Shown: piece by piece, positions 23,454-30,744 of the stretch
Layout of the letters: every line of letters starts with the position of its first letter
Position numbering within the stretch: the first letter of the stretch is position 1
NCBI RefSeq assembly: GCF_014648575.1
Contig: NZ_BMRJ01000002.1
Coordinates: forward strand, 798,780-862,779
DNA length: 64,000 nucleotides
Direction: 5' to 3'
Source: Agromyces mediolanus
GTDB lineage: Bacteria > Actinomycetota > Actinomycetes > Actinomycetales > Microbacteriaceae
The notes under the pieces: generated by a model
The model's input: only the letters and a program-made list of their open reading frames with translations
The model's database searches: none
What the model was told of the DNA's origin: nothing
Position numbers and translations under genes: made by a program

Positions 23454-24536
23454 TCAGCGGGCGGCGTCGAGCGCCTGCAGCAGGTCGGCGGCGAGGTCGT
23501 CGACATGCTCGATGCCGACCGAGAGGCGCACGAGCCCGGCCGGGATCGTGTCGGCCTCCGCCGCCCAGCGGCGTCGGCGCTCGAGCGTCGACTCGACGCC
23601 CCCGAGGCTCGTCGCGTGCACCCACAGGCGGGCCGCGGCGACGAAGCGGTCGGCGCCCTCGGCTCCGCCCGCCACGACGAGCGAGATCACCGCGCCGAAG
23701 CCCGGATAGCGCACCTCCTGGAGGTCGGGGTGGCCGGCGAGCCGCTCGACGAGGTCGCGCGCGTTGCGCTCCGCCCGGTCGAGGCGCACGTGCAGGGTGC
23801 GCAGGCCCCGCAGCGCGAGGAAGGCCTCGAAGGCCGAGGGGATGGCCCCGCCGAGCGAGCGCCGGTCGACGAGCCGCTGGGCGAGCGCGTCGTCGTTCGT
23901 GACGACCGCGCCCATGATGACGTCGCTGTGCCCGGAGAGGTACTTCGTCGCCGAGTGCACGACAAGGTCGGCGCCGTCGGCGATCGGACGCTGACGCAGC
24001 GGCGTCGCGAAGGTGTTGTCGATCGCGACGAGCGCGCCGTGCGCGTGCGCGCCCGCGACGAGCGCCGGCACGTCGCCGAGCTCCAGCGCGGGGTTCGTCG
24101 GCGACTCGAACCAGAGCAGCGCGGCGCCCTCGCACGCGGCCGCCACGGCGGCCGTGTCGGTGACGTCGACGTACGCGACGCGGATGCGCCCGGACTCGAC
24201 CCGGGCGTCGAGCTGCAGCACGGTGCCCGTGTAGGAGTGCCGCGGCGCGACGACGAGACCGCCGGTCGGCACGAGCTCGAGCACGGCGTCGACGGCGGCG
24301 ATGCCCGAGGCGAAGCTCGTCGCCCGCCCGCCCTCGAGCGCGCCGAGCGCCTCCTCGAAAGCCGCCCAGCTCGGGTTGCCGTAGCGGCCGTACTCGAGGG
24401 CCCCACCGGCGACGTAGGTGGAGGCGAGGTGCAGCGGGGTGTTCAGCGGTTCGTCCGGCTCGTGGGCCGGGCGTCCGGCGGTCACGGCCACCGTCTCGGC
24501 TCGGACGTCGGTCGCGGCTGCTCGGGGCTGGGTCAT
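23454..24536 (-). CDS. Cystathionine gamma-synthase/lyase-family PLP enzyme
   Basis: A 360-residue fold-type-I PLP enzyme of the Cys/Met metabolism family, slightly shorter than the usual 380-400. It has TPLHLASTYVAGG, YGRYGNPSWAAFEEALGALEGG, ASGIAAVDAVL and DNTFATPLRQRP. The PLP lysine is in VVHSATKYLSGHSDVIMGAVV, and GGVESTLERRRRW is near the end. The family makes or breaks cystathionine, homocysteine or methionine, and the exact reaction cannot be chosen from sequence. ATG 24536 has GAGAGGA upstream. The NUDIX gene 82 bp upstream has the same direction and may be co-transcribed. Confidence 0.88.
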   Translation of the reverse strand: MTQPRAAATDVRAETVAVTAGRPAHEPDEPLNTPLHLASTYVAGGALEYGRYGNPSWAAFEEALGALEGGRATSFASGIAAVDAVLELVPTGGLVVAPRHSYTGTVLQLDARVESGRIRVAYVDVTDTAAVAAACEGAALLWFESPTNPALELGDVPALVAGAHAHGALVAIDNTFATPLRQRPIADGADLVVHSATKYLSGHSDVIMGAVVTNDDALAQRLVDRRSLGGAIPSAFEAFLALRGLRTLHVRLDRAERNARDLVERLAGHPDLQEVRYPGFGAVISLVVAGGAEGADRFVAAARLWVHATSLGGVESTLERRRRWAAEADTIPAGLVRLSVGIEHVDDLAADLLQALDAAR

Positions 24537-24618
24537 GCGGTCCTCTCGTGGCTCGCGCCGCGCGGGCGCTCCGTCAGGATACGCAGCGCCGCCGGCGTGT
24601 GACGCCATGTTCCGCGGC

Positions 24619-25107
24619 TCAGCTGCCGCCGCCCTCCACCCCGCCGCCGAGCCGCGCCACGAGCGCGGACAGCGCCGGTCGCTGCCCGACGACGAGCCGC
24701 TCGGCGGCGCGACCGAGCGGCATCCACTCGGCGCGGTCCACCTCGGGGAACGCGACCGTCCGGCCCGAGTGCGGCGGCCACTCCAGCTCGAACGTCTCGC
24801 TGACGACCGCGTCGACCTCGAAGTCCGGGGCGGCGAGGGCGAAGACGTGCACCGTCTTGCCCGAGGCGTAGCGGACGGGGCCGAGGTCCATGACCTCGCC
24901 GCCCGGCGGATCGACGCCGATCTCCTCGGCGAACTCCCGTCGGGCGGCGGCGAGCGGCTCCTCGCCCGCGTCGAGTTCGCCCTTCGGGATCGACCACGCC
25001 GCGGCGTCCTTCTTGGCCCAGAACGGGCCGCCCATGTGGCCGAGGAAGACCTCGAGCCCATCGCCCCGCTCGCGGTGCAGCAGCAGCCCGGCGCTCGTCA
25101 CCGGCAT
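24619..25107 (-). CDS. NUDIX hydrolase
   Basis: A 162-residue protein with a complete Nudix box, GELDAGEEPLAAARREFAEEIG (GX5EX7REUXEEXGU). Upstream of it, SAGLLLHRERGDGLEVFLGHMGGPFWAKKDAAAWSIPKG is characteristic of a subgroup often annotated as diadenosine-polyphosphate or NTP pyrophosphohydrolase. It cleaves a nucleoside diphosphate linked to another moiety. ATG 25107 is preceded by GGAGG. Confidence 0.9.
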   Translation of the reverse strand: MPVTSAGLLLHRERGDGLEVFLGHMGGPFWAKKDAAAWSIPKGELDAGEEPLAAARREFAEEIGVDPPGGEVMDLGPVRYASGKTVHVFALAAPDFEVDAVVSETFELEWPPHSGRTVAFPEVDRAEWMPLGRAAERLVVGQRPALSALVARLGGGVEGGGS

Positions 25108-25160
25108 CCGGTCCTCCGTTCAGGGTCGCGCGCTAGCGTGGACGGCGGAAGGGAGCCGAC

Positions 25161-25799
25161 ATGACCCGCATCCTGATCATCGGCGGCCACGGCAAGGTCG
25201 CCCTCCTCACCGAGCGGCTGCTCGCCGATCGCGGCGACGAGGTCGACGCGGTGATCCGCAACCCCGAGCACGCCGAGGCGGTGCGCGCCGCGGGGGCGAA
25301 CGCCGTGCTGGCCGACATCGAGCAGCTCGACGTCGACGGACTCGCCGAACTCATCGCCGGGCACGACGCCGTCGTCTGGTCGGCCGGCGCCGGTGGCGGC
25401 AATCCGGAGCGCACCTACGCCGTCGACCGCGATGCCGCGATCCGCTCGATGCGCGCCGCGGAGCAGGTCGGCGTGCGCCGCTACGTGATGGTGTCGTACT
25501 TCGGCTCGCCCGACCGGGTCGAGCCCGACACGAGCCCGTTCCGGCACTACGCGGCCGCGAAGGCGGCCGCCGACCGGGAGCTCGCGGGAAGCGAGCTGGC
25601 GTGGACGATCCTCGGGCCGAGCACGCTCGAGAACGGCCCGGGCACGGGCCTGATCGACACGACGGCCGGGCGGAGCGGCGCCGTCGACCGGGCCGATGTC
25701 GCCGCCGTGATCGCGGAGACGCTCGCGCAGCCGGCGACGATCGGCCGCACCATCCGATTCAACCGCGGCTCGACGCCGATCGCCGACGCCCTCGTCTGA
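25161..25799 (+). CDS. NAD(P)-binding atypical SDR (NAD(P)H-binding family)
   Basis: A 212-residue Rossmann protein. ILIIGGHGKVALLTERLLADRG is the dinucleotide site. VVWSAGAGGGNPERTYAVDRDAAIRSMRAAEQVGVRRYVMVSYFG is the usual core of NmrA/YwnB-like SDRs, and AWTILGPSTLENG follows. Function unknown, and such proteins are often redox sensors or repair enzymes. ATG 25161 has GGAAGGGAG upstream and TAGCGT about 25 bases earlier may be its -10. Confidence 0.87.
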   Translation: MTRILIIGGHGKVALLTERLLADRGDEVDAVIRNPEHAEAVRAAGANAVLADIEQLDVDGLAELIAGHDAVVWSAGAGGGNPERTYAVDRDAAIRSMRAAEQVGVRRYVMVSYFGSPDRVEPDTSPFRHYAAAKAAADRELAGSELAWTILGPSTLENGPGTGLIDTTAGRSGAVDRADVAAVIAETLAQPATIGRTIRFNRGSTPIADALV

Positions 25800-25843
25800 C
25801 GCGGCGCGGTCGGCCCGCCGGTCGACCGCCGCGAGCGGGCGGG

Positions 25844-25948
25844 TCAGTCCTTCGCCTTCACGAGCGACCAGAGCGCGCTGAGCAGCAGCACGCCGCCCAC
25901 CAGCGCGATGAGTCCGAGCACCGTCCAGAGCACCGCTTCGATCGTCAT
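25844..25948 (-). CDS. Single-span small membrane protein (34 aa)
   Basis: MTIEAVLWTVLGLIALVGGV then LLLSALWSLVKAKD: one uninterrupted hydrophobic helix with a short positively charged cytoplasmic tail, 34 residues. The start is decided by an excellent ribosome binding site (GGGGAGGAA) just upstream of ATG 25948. Longer frames upstream lack such a site. No homologue comes to mind. It could be an accessory subunit or regulator of a membrane complex. Confidence 0.6.
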   Translation of the reverse strand: MTIEAVLWTVLGLIALVGGVLLLSALWSLVKAKD

Positions 25949-26069
25949 GGTTCCTCCCCGGGGTCGTTGCCGCCATTCTGCTCCTGCCGCTCGCGCTTGA
26001 CCAGGGGGCCCCGCCGCGCCCTCCGTCAACCCCGTTGCCGCGGGCCGCCGCGCGCGGCACGCTGGCAGC

Positions 26070-26240
26070 ATGAACCGAACGGATGAGCCGCGCGACGCGC
26101 GCGACACGGATGGCCGCCGCGACTCGGATGCCCAGGAGCTCGAGCCGCACGAGGGCGAGGAGCTCGACGAGCTCGAGGCCGACAACGCCGTCGAGGAGGA
26201 CCAGCTGGAGAGCCTCGACCCGGAGCAGCCGCCCGCCTGA
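26070..26240 (+). CDS. Small acidic hydrophilic protein (56 aa)
   Basis: MNRTDEPRDARDTDGRRDSD followed by a strongly acidic tail with EELDELEADNAVEEDQ and ESLDPEQPPA. No hydrophobic core is present, so it is likely disordered. I recall similar short acidic proteins ending in LDPxxPPA in related actinobacteria, so I regard it as real. CACGCT lies six bases before the ATG, so translation may be leaderless. Function unknown. It is followed by inverted repeat copy B. Confidence 0.55.
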   Translation: MNRTDEPRDARDTDGRRDSDAQELEPHEGEELDELEADNAVEEDQLESLDPEQPPA

Positions 26241-26268
26241 GCGCAGTCCCTCCCGCTGCGCACGCCAA

Positions 26269-26320
26269 GACGTCAGTATCTGCGGGTGCGGGGCCCGCGC
26301 GACCCGCGAATCCTGACGTC
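26269..26320. repeat. Dispersed inverted repeat, copy B
   Basis: The arms 26269-26287 (GACGTCAGTATCTGCGGGT) and 26302-26320 pair at 16 of 19 positions. The GCGCGACCCGC centre and the flanking GCCGGG are shared with copy A at 3012-3063. It lies between the convergent ends of the small acidic protein gene and the PHP gene. Confidence 0.7.
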
Positions 26321-26351
26321 ATGCCGGGCCGCGCCGGCGCCACCGCGCGGC

Positions 26352-27383
26352 TCAGGCCGAGCGGTGCGCCCAGTCGAGCAGGCGCTCGAGCGGCCAGGTG
26401 TTCACGATCCGCTCGGCGGGCACGCCGGCCCGCTCCGCACGGGCGGCCCCGAGCCCGAGGAACGCGAAGTGCCCCGGCGCGTGCGCGTCGCTGTCGATCG
26501 AGAACAGGCAGCCGGCGTCGAGCGCGAGCGCGATGAGTTCGTCCGGCGGATCCTCCCGCTCCGGGCGGGAGTTGATCTCGACGGCGACGCCGTGCTCGGC
26601 GCAGGCGGCGAAGACGGCGTGCGCGTCGAACTCGGACTGCGGCCGGGTGCCGCGCGAGCCGCGCACGAGCCGGCCGGTGCAATGGCCGAGCACGTTGAGC
26701 CGCGGATGCGCGATGGCGCGGAGCATCCGCGGGGTCATCTCCTCGGCGGGCATCCGCAGCTTCGAGTGCACGCTGCCGACGACGATGCCGAGCCGCGCGA
26801 GCAGCTCGTCGCGCTGATCGAGCTCGCCGCCGGTGAGGATGTCGACCTCGATGCCGGGGACGAGGCGGATGCCGAGGCCGCCGTCGCCCTCCCCGTGCCC
26901 CGTGTCGAGGGCCTCGACGAGGTCGAGCTGCGTCTCGAGGCGCTCGGCGCTCAGCCCGTTCGCCACGCGGAGGCTGGGGGAGTGGTCGGTGACGACGAGG
27001 TACTCGAGCCCCGCGTCGCGGGCCGCGGCGGCCATCACGGGCAGGCTCGTGGTGCCGTCGGACCAGTCGGTGTGGCTGTGCAGGTCGCCGCGGAGCTCGC
27101 GGCGCAGCGCGCTCTCCGACTCGCCGCCGCCGAGCTTGGCGCGCAGCTCGGCGAGGTAGTCGGGCACCCGCCCCTCGGCGGCCTCGGCGATGACCGTGTA
27201 GCTCGTGTCGCCGATGCCCTTCGTGCGGCGCAGGGAGCCGTCGGCGATGCGGCGGGCGAGCTCCTCGGCGTCGAGCCCGGCGATCGCGGCCGAGGCCCGG
27301 CGGAACGCCTTCGCCTTGAACGGGTTCGCCAGCTCCCGTTCGAGCAGCAGGGCGATCTCGTCGAGCGCGGCGGCGGCATCCAT
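26352..27383 (-). CDS. PHP-domain phosphoesterase with N-terminal helix-hairpin-helix (PolX-like PHP)
   Basis: A 343-residue protein. The N-terminal helical part carries LRRTKGIGDTSYTVIAEAAEGRVPDYLAEL, a helix-hairpin-helix as in family X polymerase PHP proteins. The PHP domain then shows all metal motifs: DLHSHTDWSDG, VTDHSPS, GIEVDIL, GSVHSK, NVLGHCTGR, EINSRPER and SIDSDAHAPGH. It probably removes phosphate or acts as a nuclease in DNA repair. No polymerase domain is fused. The ATG at 27383 is preceded six bases upstream by GAGGAT. A possible iron box covers the promoter. Confidence 0.9.
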   Translation of the reverse strand: MDAAAALDEIALLLERELANPFKAKAFRRASAAIAGLDAEELARRIADGSLRRTKGIGDTSYTVIAEAAEGRVPDYLAELRAKLGGGESESALRRELRGDLHSHTDWSDGTTSLPVMAAAARDAGLEYLVVTDHSPSLRVANGLSAERLETQLDLVEALDTGHGEGDGGLGIRLVPGIEVDILTGGELDQRDELLARLGIVVGSVHSKLRMPAEEMTPRMLRAIAHPRLNVLGHCTGRLVRGSRGTRPQSEFDAHAVFAACAEHGVAVEINSRPEREDPPDELIALALDAGCLFSIDSDAHAPGHFAFLGLGAARAERAGVPAERIVNTWPLERLLDWAHRSA

Positions 27384-27405
27384 GCCCCCATCCTCGCGCG
27401 GCGGG

Positions 27406-27424
27406 AAAGGTGAGGCAATCCTAA
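27406..27424. promoter_or_regulatory. Candidate second iron box
   Basis: AAAGGTGAGGCAATCCTAA matches the IdeR/DtxR consensus TTAGGTTAGGCTAACCTAA at 14 of 19 positions. It overlaps a TAGGAT -10-like element for the PHP gene and is about 100 bases before the DUF1540 gene. Confidence 0.4.
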
Positions 27425-27525
27425 TCAAGAAATCTGGTCTGATCTGCGGAAAAACACCGCGCGATGCGTGGCGGGACCGCCGCCGCCGGAGTAGCATCGC
27501 CCGCAACGAGACGACGGAGGCCGAC

Positions 27526-27828
27526 ATGAGCATGACCCTCGACGAACTGCCCCGCGTCACCGAGTGTTCGGTGGCCGGCTGCTCCTACAACGATCACTCG
27601 CACTGCCACGCGGCGGCCGTCACCATCGGCGGCTCGGTCGGCGATGCCGAGTGCGCGACGTTCATCCCGCTGAGCGCGAAGGGCGGGCTCGACAAGGTCG
27701 TCACGCACGTCGGCGCCTGCCAGCGCGCGGAGTGCGTCCACAACGAGCAGCTCGAGTGCAGCGCCCCGGCCGTCCGCATCGGCGCCGGTGCCGACGACGC
27801 CGACTGCCTCACCTACGAGGTGCGCTGA
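27526..27828 (+). CDS. DUF1540-containing cysteine-rich protein
   Basis: A 100-residue protein with two repeated Cys/His modules: TECSVAGCSYNDHSHCHAAAVTIG ... AECATF, and ACQRAECVHNEQLECSAPAVRIG ... DCLTY. This spacing is the DUF1540 pattern, which looks metal-binding. The biological role is unknown. ATG 27526 has GGAGG five bases upstream. A perfect hairpin terminator follows. Confidence 0.85.
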   Translation: MSMTLDELPRVTECSVAGCSYNDHSHCHAAAVTIGGSVGDAECATFIPLSAKGGLDKVVTHVGACQRAECVHNEQLECSAPAVRIGAGADDADCLTYEVR

Positions 27829-27856
27829 GCGCCGATCCGCCCGCACCGCCACGAAC

Positions 27857-27889
27857 CGCCCGCCCCGGTGATCCGTCCCGGGGCGGGCG
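27857..27889. terminator. Bidirectional hairpin terminator
   Basis: CGCCCGCCCCGG (27857-27868) pairs perfectly with 27878-27889 around a 9-base loop. It is placed between the convergent DUF1540 and MarR genes. Confidence 0.7.
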
Positions 27890-27921
27890 TCGTCGTCCCG
27901 GGGCCGGCGCGGCGCCCGCGG

Positions 27922-28440
27922 CTACGCGATGCGGGTGCGCGGACCCTCGCTGAACTGGCACGAGGTGGCGTTCAGCCGCTCCTCGGGGTCGAGCCGGCCG
28001 AGCACGGCGCCGGCGATTTCGTAGAGCTGCTCGAGCTGGGTGGGGGTGAGTGCGTCGAGCACGTTCGCGCGCACGGTGCGCACGTGGCCGGGGGCGGCCT
28101 GCTCGAGCAGTGCGAGACCCGCCTCGGTGATCGTCGCGTTCGTCGCGCGACGGTCTTCGGGACAGGGGAAGCGGCGCACGAGCTCGCGCGCCTCGAGGCG
28201 GCGCATGACGTGCGAGAGCCGGGGGAGCGTCGCGTTCGTGAGCGAGGCGAGCGCCGTCATGCGCATGGTGCGCTCGGGGGCGCCGGCGAGCGACATGAGC
28301 GCGACGTACTCGAAGTGGGTGAGCCCGACGTCGGCGCCGAGCTGCGCGTCGAGCGCGGTCGGCAGGAGCTCGGCGACCGCGACGAGGCGCACCCAGGCGG
28401 CGGATTCCTCGGGCGAGAGCCAGGGGGTCGGGTCGGTCAT
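27922..28440 (-). CDS. MarR-family transcriptional regulator
   Basis: A 172-residue winged-helix regulator: HFEYVALMSLAGAPERTMRMTALASLTNATLPRLSHVMRRLEARELVRRFPCPEDRRATNATITEAG gives the recognition helix and wing with the typical DxR. A C-terminal tail of about 20 residues contains one Cys. It is divergent from the F420/NADP-reductase-like gene and very likely represses both. GTTG/CAAC palindromes lie in the shared promoter. Transcript start is leaderless (TAGACT, six bases, ATG 28440). Confidence 0.92.
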   Translation of the reverse strand: MTDPTPWLSPEESAAWVRLVAVAELLPTALDAQLGADVGLTHFEYVALMSLAGAPERTMRMTALASLTNATLPRLSHVMRRLEARELVRRFPCPEDRRATNATITEAGLALLEQAAPGHVRTVRANVLDALTPTQLEQLYEIAGAVLGRLDPEERLNATSCQFSEGPRTRIA

Positions 28441-28446
28441 GGGGCC

Positions 28447-28508
28447 AGTCTACCGCAATAGTTGACGCAACAACTGAATGAGCGTAGGGTGTTGGTTGTT
28501 AGAACAAC
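28447..28508. promoter_or_regulatory. Divergent promoters with two MarR-type operators
   Basis: Plus strand: TTGACG (28462-28467), 17 bases, TAGGGT (28485-28490). Minus strand: TAGACT (28452 back to 28447) before ATG 28440. Operators: GTTGACGCAAC (28461-28471) over the plus -35, and the perfect palindrome GTTGTTAGAACAAC (28495-28508) over the plus start site. A repressor on both would shut off both genes. Confidence 0.65.
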
Positions 28509-28543
28509 TAATGGCGTCCGAGCGGCGCCCGGAAGGAACGGCA

Positions 28544-29116
28544 ATGACCACGGTCAGCATCATCGGCAGCGGCAACATGGGCAGTGCGATCGGCGCGATC
28601 GTCGCCGCGGGCGGCAACTCGGTCGAGGTGGTCGGCCGCGAGGCGACCGCCATCACGGGCGAGATCGTCGTGCTCGCCGTGCCGTACCCCTCGCTCGCCG
28701 AGATCGTCGAGCGCCACCGCGACGCCCTCGCCGGCAAGATCGTCGTCGACCTCACGAACCCCCTCGACTTCTCGACCTTCGACCGCCTGGTCGTGCCGGC
28801 CGACGGCTCCGCCGCGGCCGAGCTCGCCGCCGCCCTGCCCGACTCGAAGGTGCTGAAAGCGTTCAACACGAACTTCGCCGCCACCCTCGCCTCGAAGACC
28901 GTCGGCGGCGCCGTGCCCACCACGGTGCTCATCGCGGGCGACGACGAGTCGGCGAAGGCCGCCCTCGCCGAGCTCGTGCGCGCCGGCGGCCTCGAGGCCG
29001 TCGACGCGGGCAGCCTCGCCCGGGCCCGCGAGCTCGAGGCGGTCGGCTTCCTCCAGCTCACCCTCGCGGTGCAGGAGCGCATCTCCTGGACGGCGGGCTT
29101 CGCCCTCGTCAAGTAA
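28544..29116 (+). CDS. NADPH-dependent F420-reductase-like oxidoreductase
   Basis: A 190-residue protein. MTTVSIIGSGNMGSAIGAIVAAGGNSVEVVGR is an NADP-binding Rossmann start. EIVVLAVPYPSLAEIV, LTNPLDFS, KVLKAFNTNFAATL and the end EAVGFLQLTLAVQERISWTAGFALVK follow the F420H2:NADP oxidoreductase (Npd/Fno) pattern. Whether it uses F420 is uncertain, because MarR-linked homologues in actinobacteria are often uncharacterised. ATG 28544 has GGAAGGAA upstream. Two earlier ATGs lie in the operator region and are rejected. Confidence 0.85.
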   Translation: MTTVSIIGSGNMGSAIGAIVAAGGNSVEVVGREATAITGEIVVLAVPYPSLAEIVERHRDALAGKIVVDLTNPLDFSTFDRLVVPADGSAAAELAAALPDSKVLKAFNTNFAATLASKTVGGAVPTTVLIAGDDESAKAALAELVRAGGLEAVDAGSLARARELEAVGFLQLTLAVQERISWTAGFALVK

Positions 29117-29122
29117 GCGGGG

Positions 29123-29926
29123 TCAGCCCCGCTCGCCGCGGAGGTACGCGAGCTGCGCACGGACGGATGCCTCGGCCGCCTGGCGGACCGAGGCATCCGT
29201 GTCGCGGTAGACGACGTCGGTGACCGCCTCCGCGGAGGCGTCGGCGCCGAGCGCGGCGAGGGCCGCGCGCACCTGGTCGAGCCGCTCGGCGCGGTGCGCG
29301 AGATACGCGTCGCAGATCGCCACGAGGTCCGGGAGCACCGGACCGTGCGCCGGCAGCGCCGGCACCGGGGCATCCGCCGCCCTCGCGAGCGAGCGCAGCC
29401 GCTCGAGCGAGTCGAGATAGGGGCCGAGCGCGCCGTCGGGATCGGCGATGATCGTCGTGCCGCGGCCGAGGATCGTGTCGCCCGTGAGCACGGCGGGCCC
29501 CGCCTCGCCGCGGACCAGGAAGCAGGCGGAGTCGGCCGTGTGGCCCGGCGTGTGCAGCACCTCGAGCGCGAGCCCCGCCGCCAGGATCGTCTCGCCGTCG
29601 ACGAGCGGCCCTGCCCCGGCGCAGTAGGCGGGGTCGAACGCCCGCATCGGCGCGCCGACGAGCTCGGCGAAGCCCAGGGCGCCGGCGACGTGGTCGGCGT
29701 GGTGATGGGTGATGAGCACGAGCTCGACGGGGCCCGCCGCGGCGAGCCGGGCCAGGTGCGCCGGATCGTCGGGGCCGGGGTCGACGACCACGGCGCTCGG
29801 CGATCCCGGCGCGCGCAGTACGTAGGAGTTGGTGCCGTCGAGGGTCATCGGCCCGGGGTTCGGCGCGAGCACGATGGTCGCCTCGTCGCTCGCCCGCACG
29901 CCCTCGGTCCCGTTCCGCTCGCTCAC
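29123..29926 (-). CDS. Metallo-beta-lactamase-fold hydrolase (LACTB2/glyoxalase-II-like)
   Basis: A 267-residue MBL-fold enzyme. The order is NPGPMTLDGTNSYVLRAPG, the zinc motif THHHADHVAGA, then HTPGHTADSACFLV and LTGDTILGRG, with the further ligand in PAHGPVLPD. A C-terminal winged-helix-like part (YLAHRAERLDQVRAALAAL) resembles LACTB2. It hydrolyses a thioester, RNA or lactone. The GTG at 29926 has TACACT six bases upstream (leaderless). Divergent from the NUDIX-FAD operon. Confidence 0.87.
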   Translation of the reverse strand: MSERNGTEGVRASDEATIVLAPNPGPMTLDGTNSYVLRAPGSPSAVVVDPGPDDPAHLARLAAAGPVELVLITHHHADHVAGALGFAELVGAPMRAFDPAYCAGAGPLVDGETILAAGLALEVLHTPGHTADSACFLVRGEAGPAVLTGDTILGRGTTIIADPDGALGPYLDSLERLRSLARAADAPVPALPAHGPVLPDLVAICDAYLAHRAERLDQVRAALAALGADASAEAVTDVVYRDTDASVRQAAEASVRAQLAYLRGERG

Positions 29927-29932
29927 GCAGGC

Positions 29933-29963
29933 AGTGTACCCGCGCGGCGTGCGGGCATAGGCT
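29933..29963. promoter_or_regulatory. Back-to-back leaderless promoters (MBL and NUDIX genes)
   Basis: Minus strand TACACT (29938-29933), six bases, GTG 29926. Plus strand TAGGCT (29958-29963), six bases, ATG 29970. The two start codons are only 43 bases apart. Confidence 0.6.
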
Positions 29964-29969
29964 GTCGAC

Positions 29970-30743
29970 ATGGACGCCCTGAACGAGCAGGTGCCGGCCA
30001 GCACCGCTCCGCCCGAAGCACCGCCCGCTGCCGCCGTCCCGCCGGCCCCGACCCCGCCGGCCCCACCGCCGCCGGCTCTCGGCGCCGCCGCGACCGTCGT
30101 GCTGCTGCGCGACGGCGAGCTCGGCCTCGAGGTGCTCCTCGCCGAGCGCCCGCACGATCGCGGCTCGTTCCGCGGCGCCTGGGTGTTCCCCGGCGGCGCC
30201 GTCGACCCGGGCGACGCCCACGGGCAGGCCATCGACGACGTCGAGAGCGCGCGTCGCGCCGCCGTCCGCGAGACCCGCGAGGAGATCGGCATCGACGTCG
30301 ACCCCGCCGAGCTCGTCGCGTTCTCGCATTGGGTGCCGCCGATGATCGCGCAGAAGCGGCTCGTCACGACCTTCTTCGCCGCCCGCATGCCCGACGGCGA
30401 GCTGCGACCCGCCCCGGACGAGCTCGTCGCCGTGGCCTGGATCCGGCCGGCCGAGGCGCTCGAGCGGCACGCCGCGGGCGCGATGACGCTCTGGCCGCCG
30501 ACCTGGGTGACCCTGCACGGGCTCGCCGCCGAGGCCTCCGTCGACGCCGCCCTCGCGCGGTTCCGGCAGCGCGAGCTGCACCGCTTCGCCGGGCGCTTCG
30601 ACGAGGCCGGCACGACGATCCTCTGGCAGGAGGATGCCGCGTACCTCGCCGCCGACGGCGCCGAGCACGGCGCGGGCCTCGACGGTCCGCGGCACCGCCT
30701 CGTCATGACCGGGCTGCCCTGGCAGTACCTCGCGGCGTTCTGA
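29970..30743 (+). CDS. NUDIX hydrolase with Pro/Ala-rich N-terminus
   Basis: A 257-residue protein. The first 37 residues are low-complexity Ala/Pro. The Nudix core includes GAWVFPGGAVDPGD and RRAAVRETREEIGIDV, the complete box with an insertion between its halves. FSHWVPPMIAQKRLVTTFFAARMP and PPTWVTLHGLA are typical of NUDT19-like (CoA-diphosphatase-type) members. It probably hydrolyses CoA or acyl-CoA pyrophosphate linkages. Leaderless start. Its stop is followed after one base by the start of the FAD-dependent gene. Confidence 0.85.
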   Translation: MDALNEQVPASTAPPEAPPAAAVPPAPTPPAPPPPALGAAATVVLLRDGELGLEVLLAERPHDRGSFRGAWVFPGGAVDPGDAHGQAIDDVESARRAAVRETREEIGIDVDPAELVAFSHWVPPMIAQKRLVTTFFAARMPDGELRPAPDELVAVAWIRPAEALERHAAGAMTLWPPTWVTLHGLAAEASVDAALARFRQRELHRFAGRFDEAGTTILWQEDAAYLAADGAEHGAGLDGPRHRLVMTGLPWQYLAAF

Positions 30744-30744
30744 G

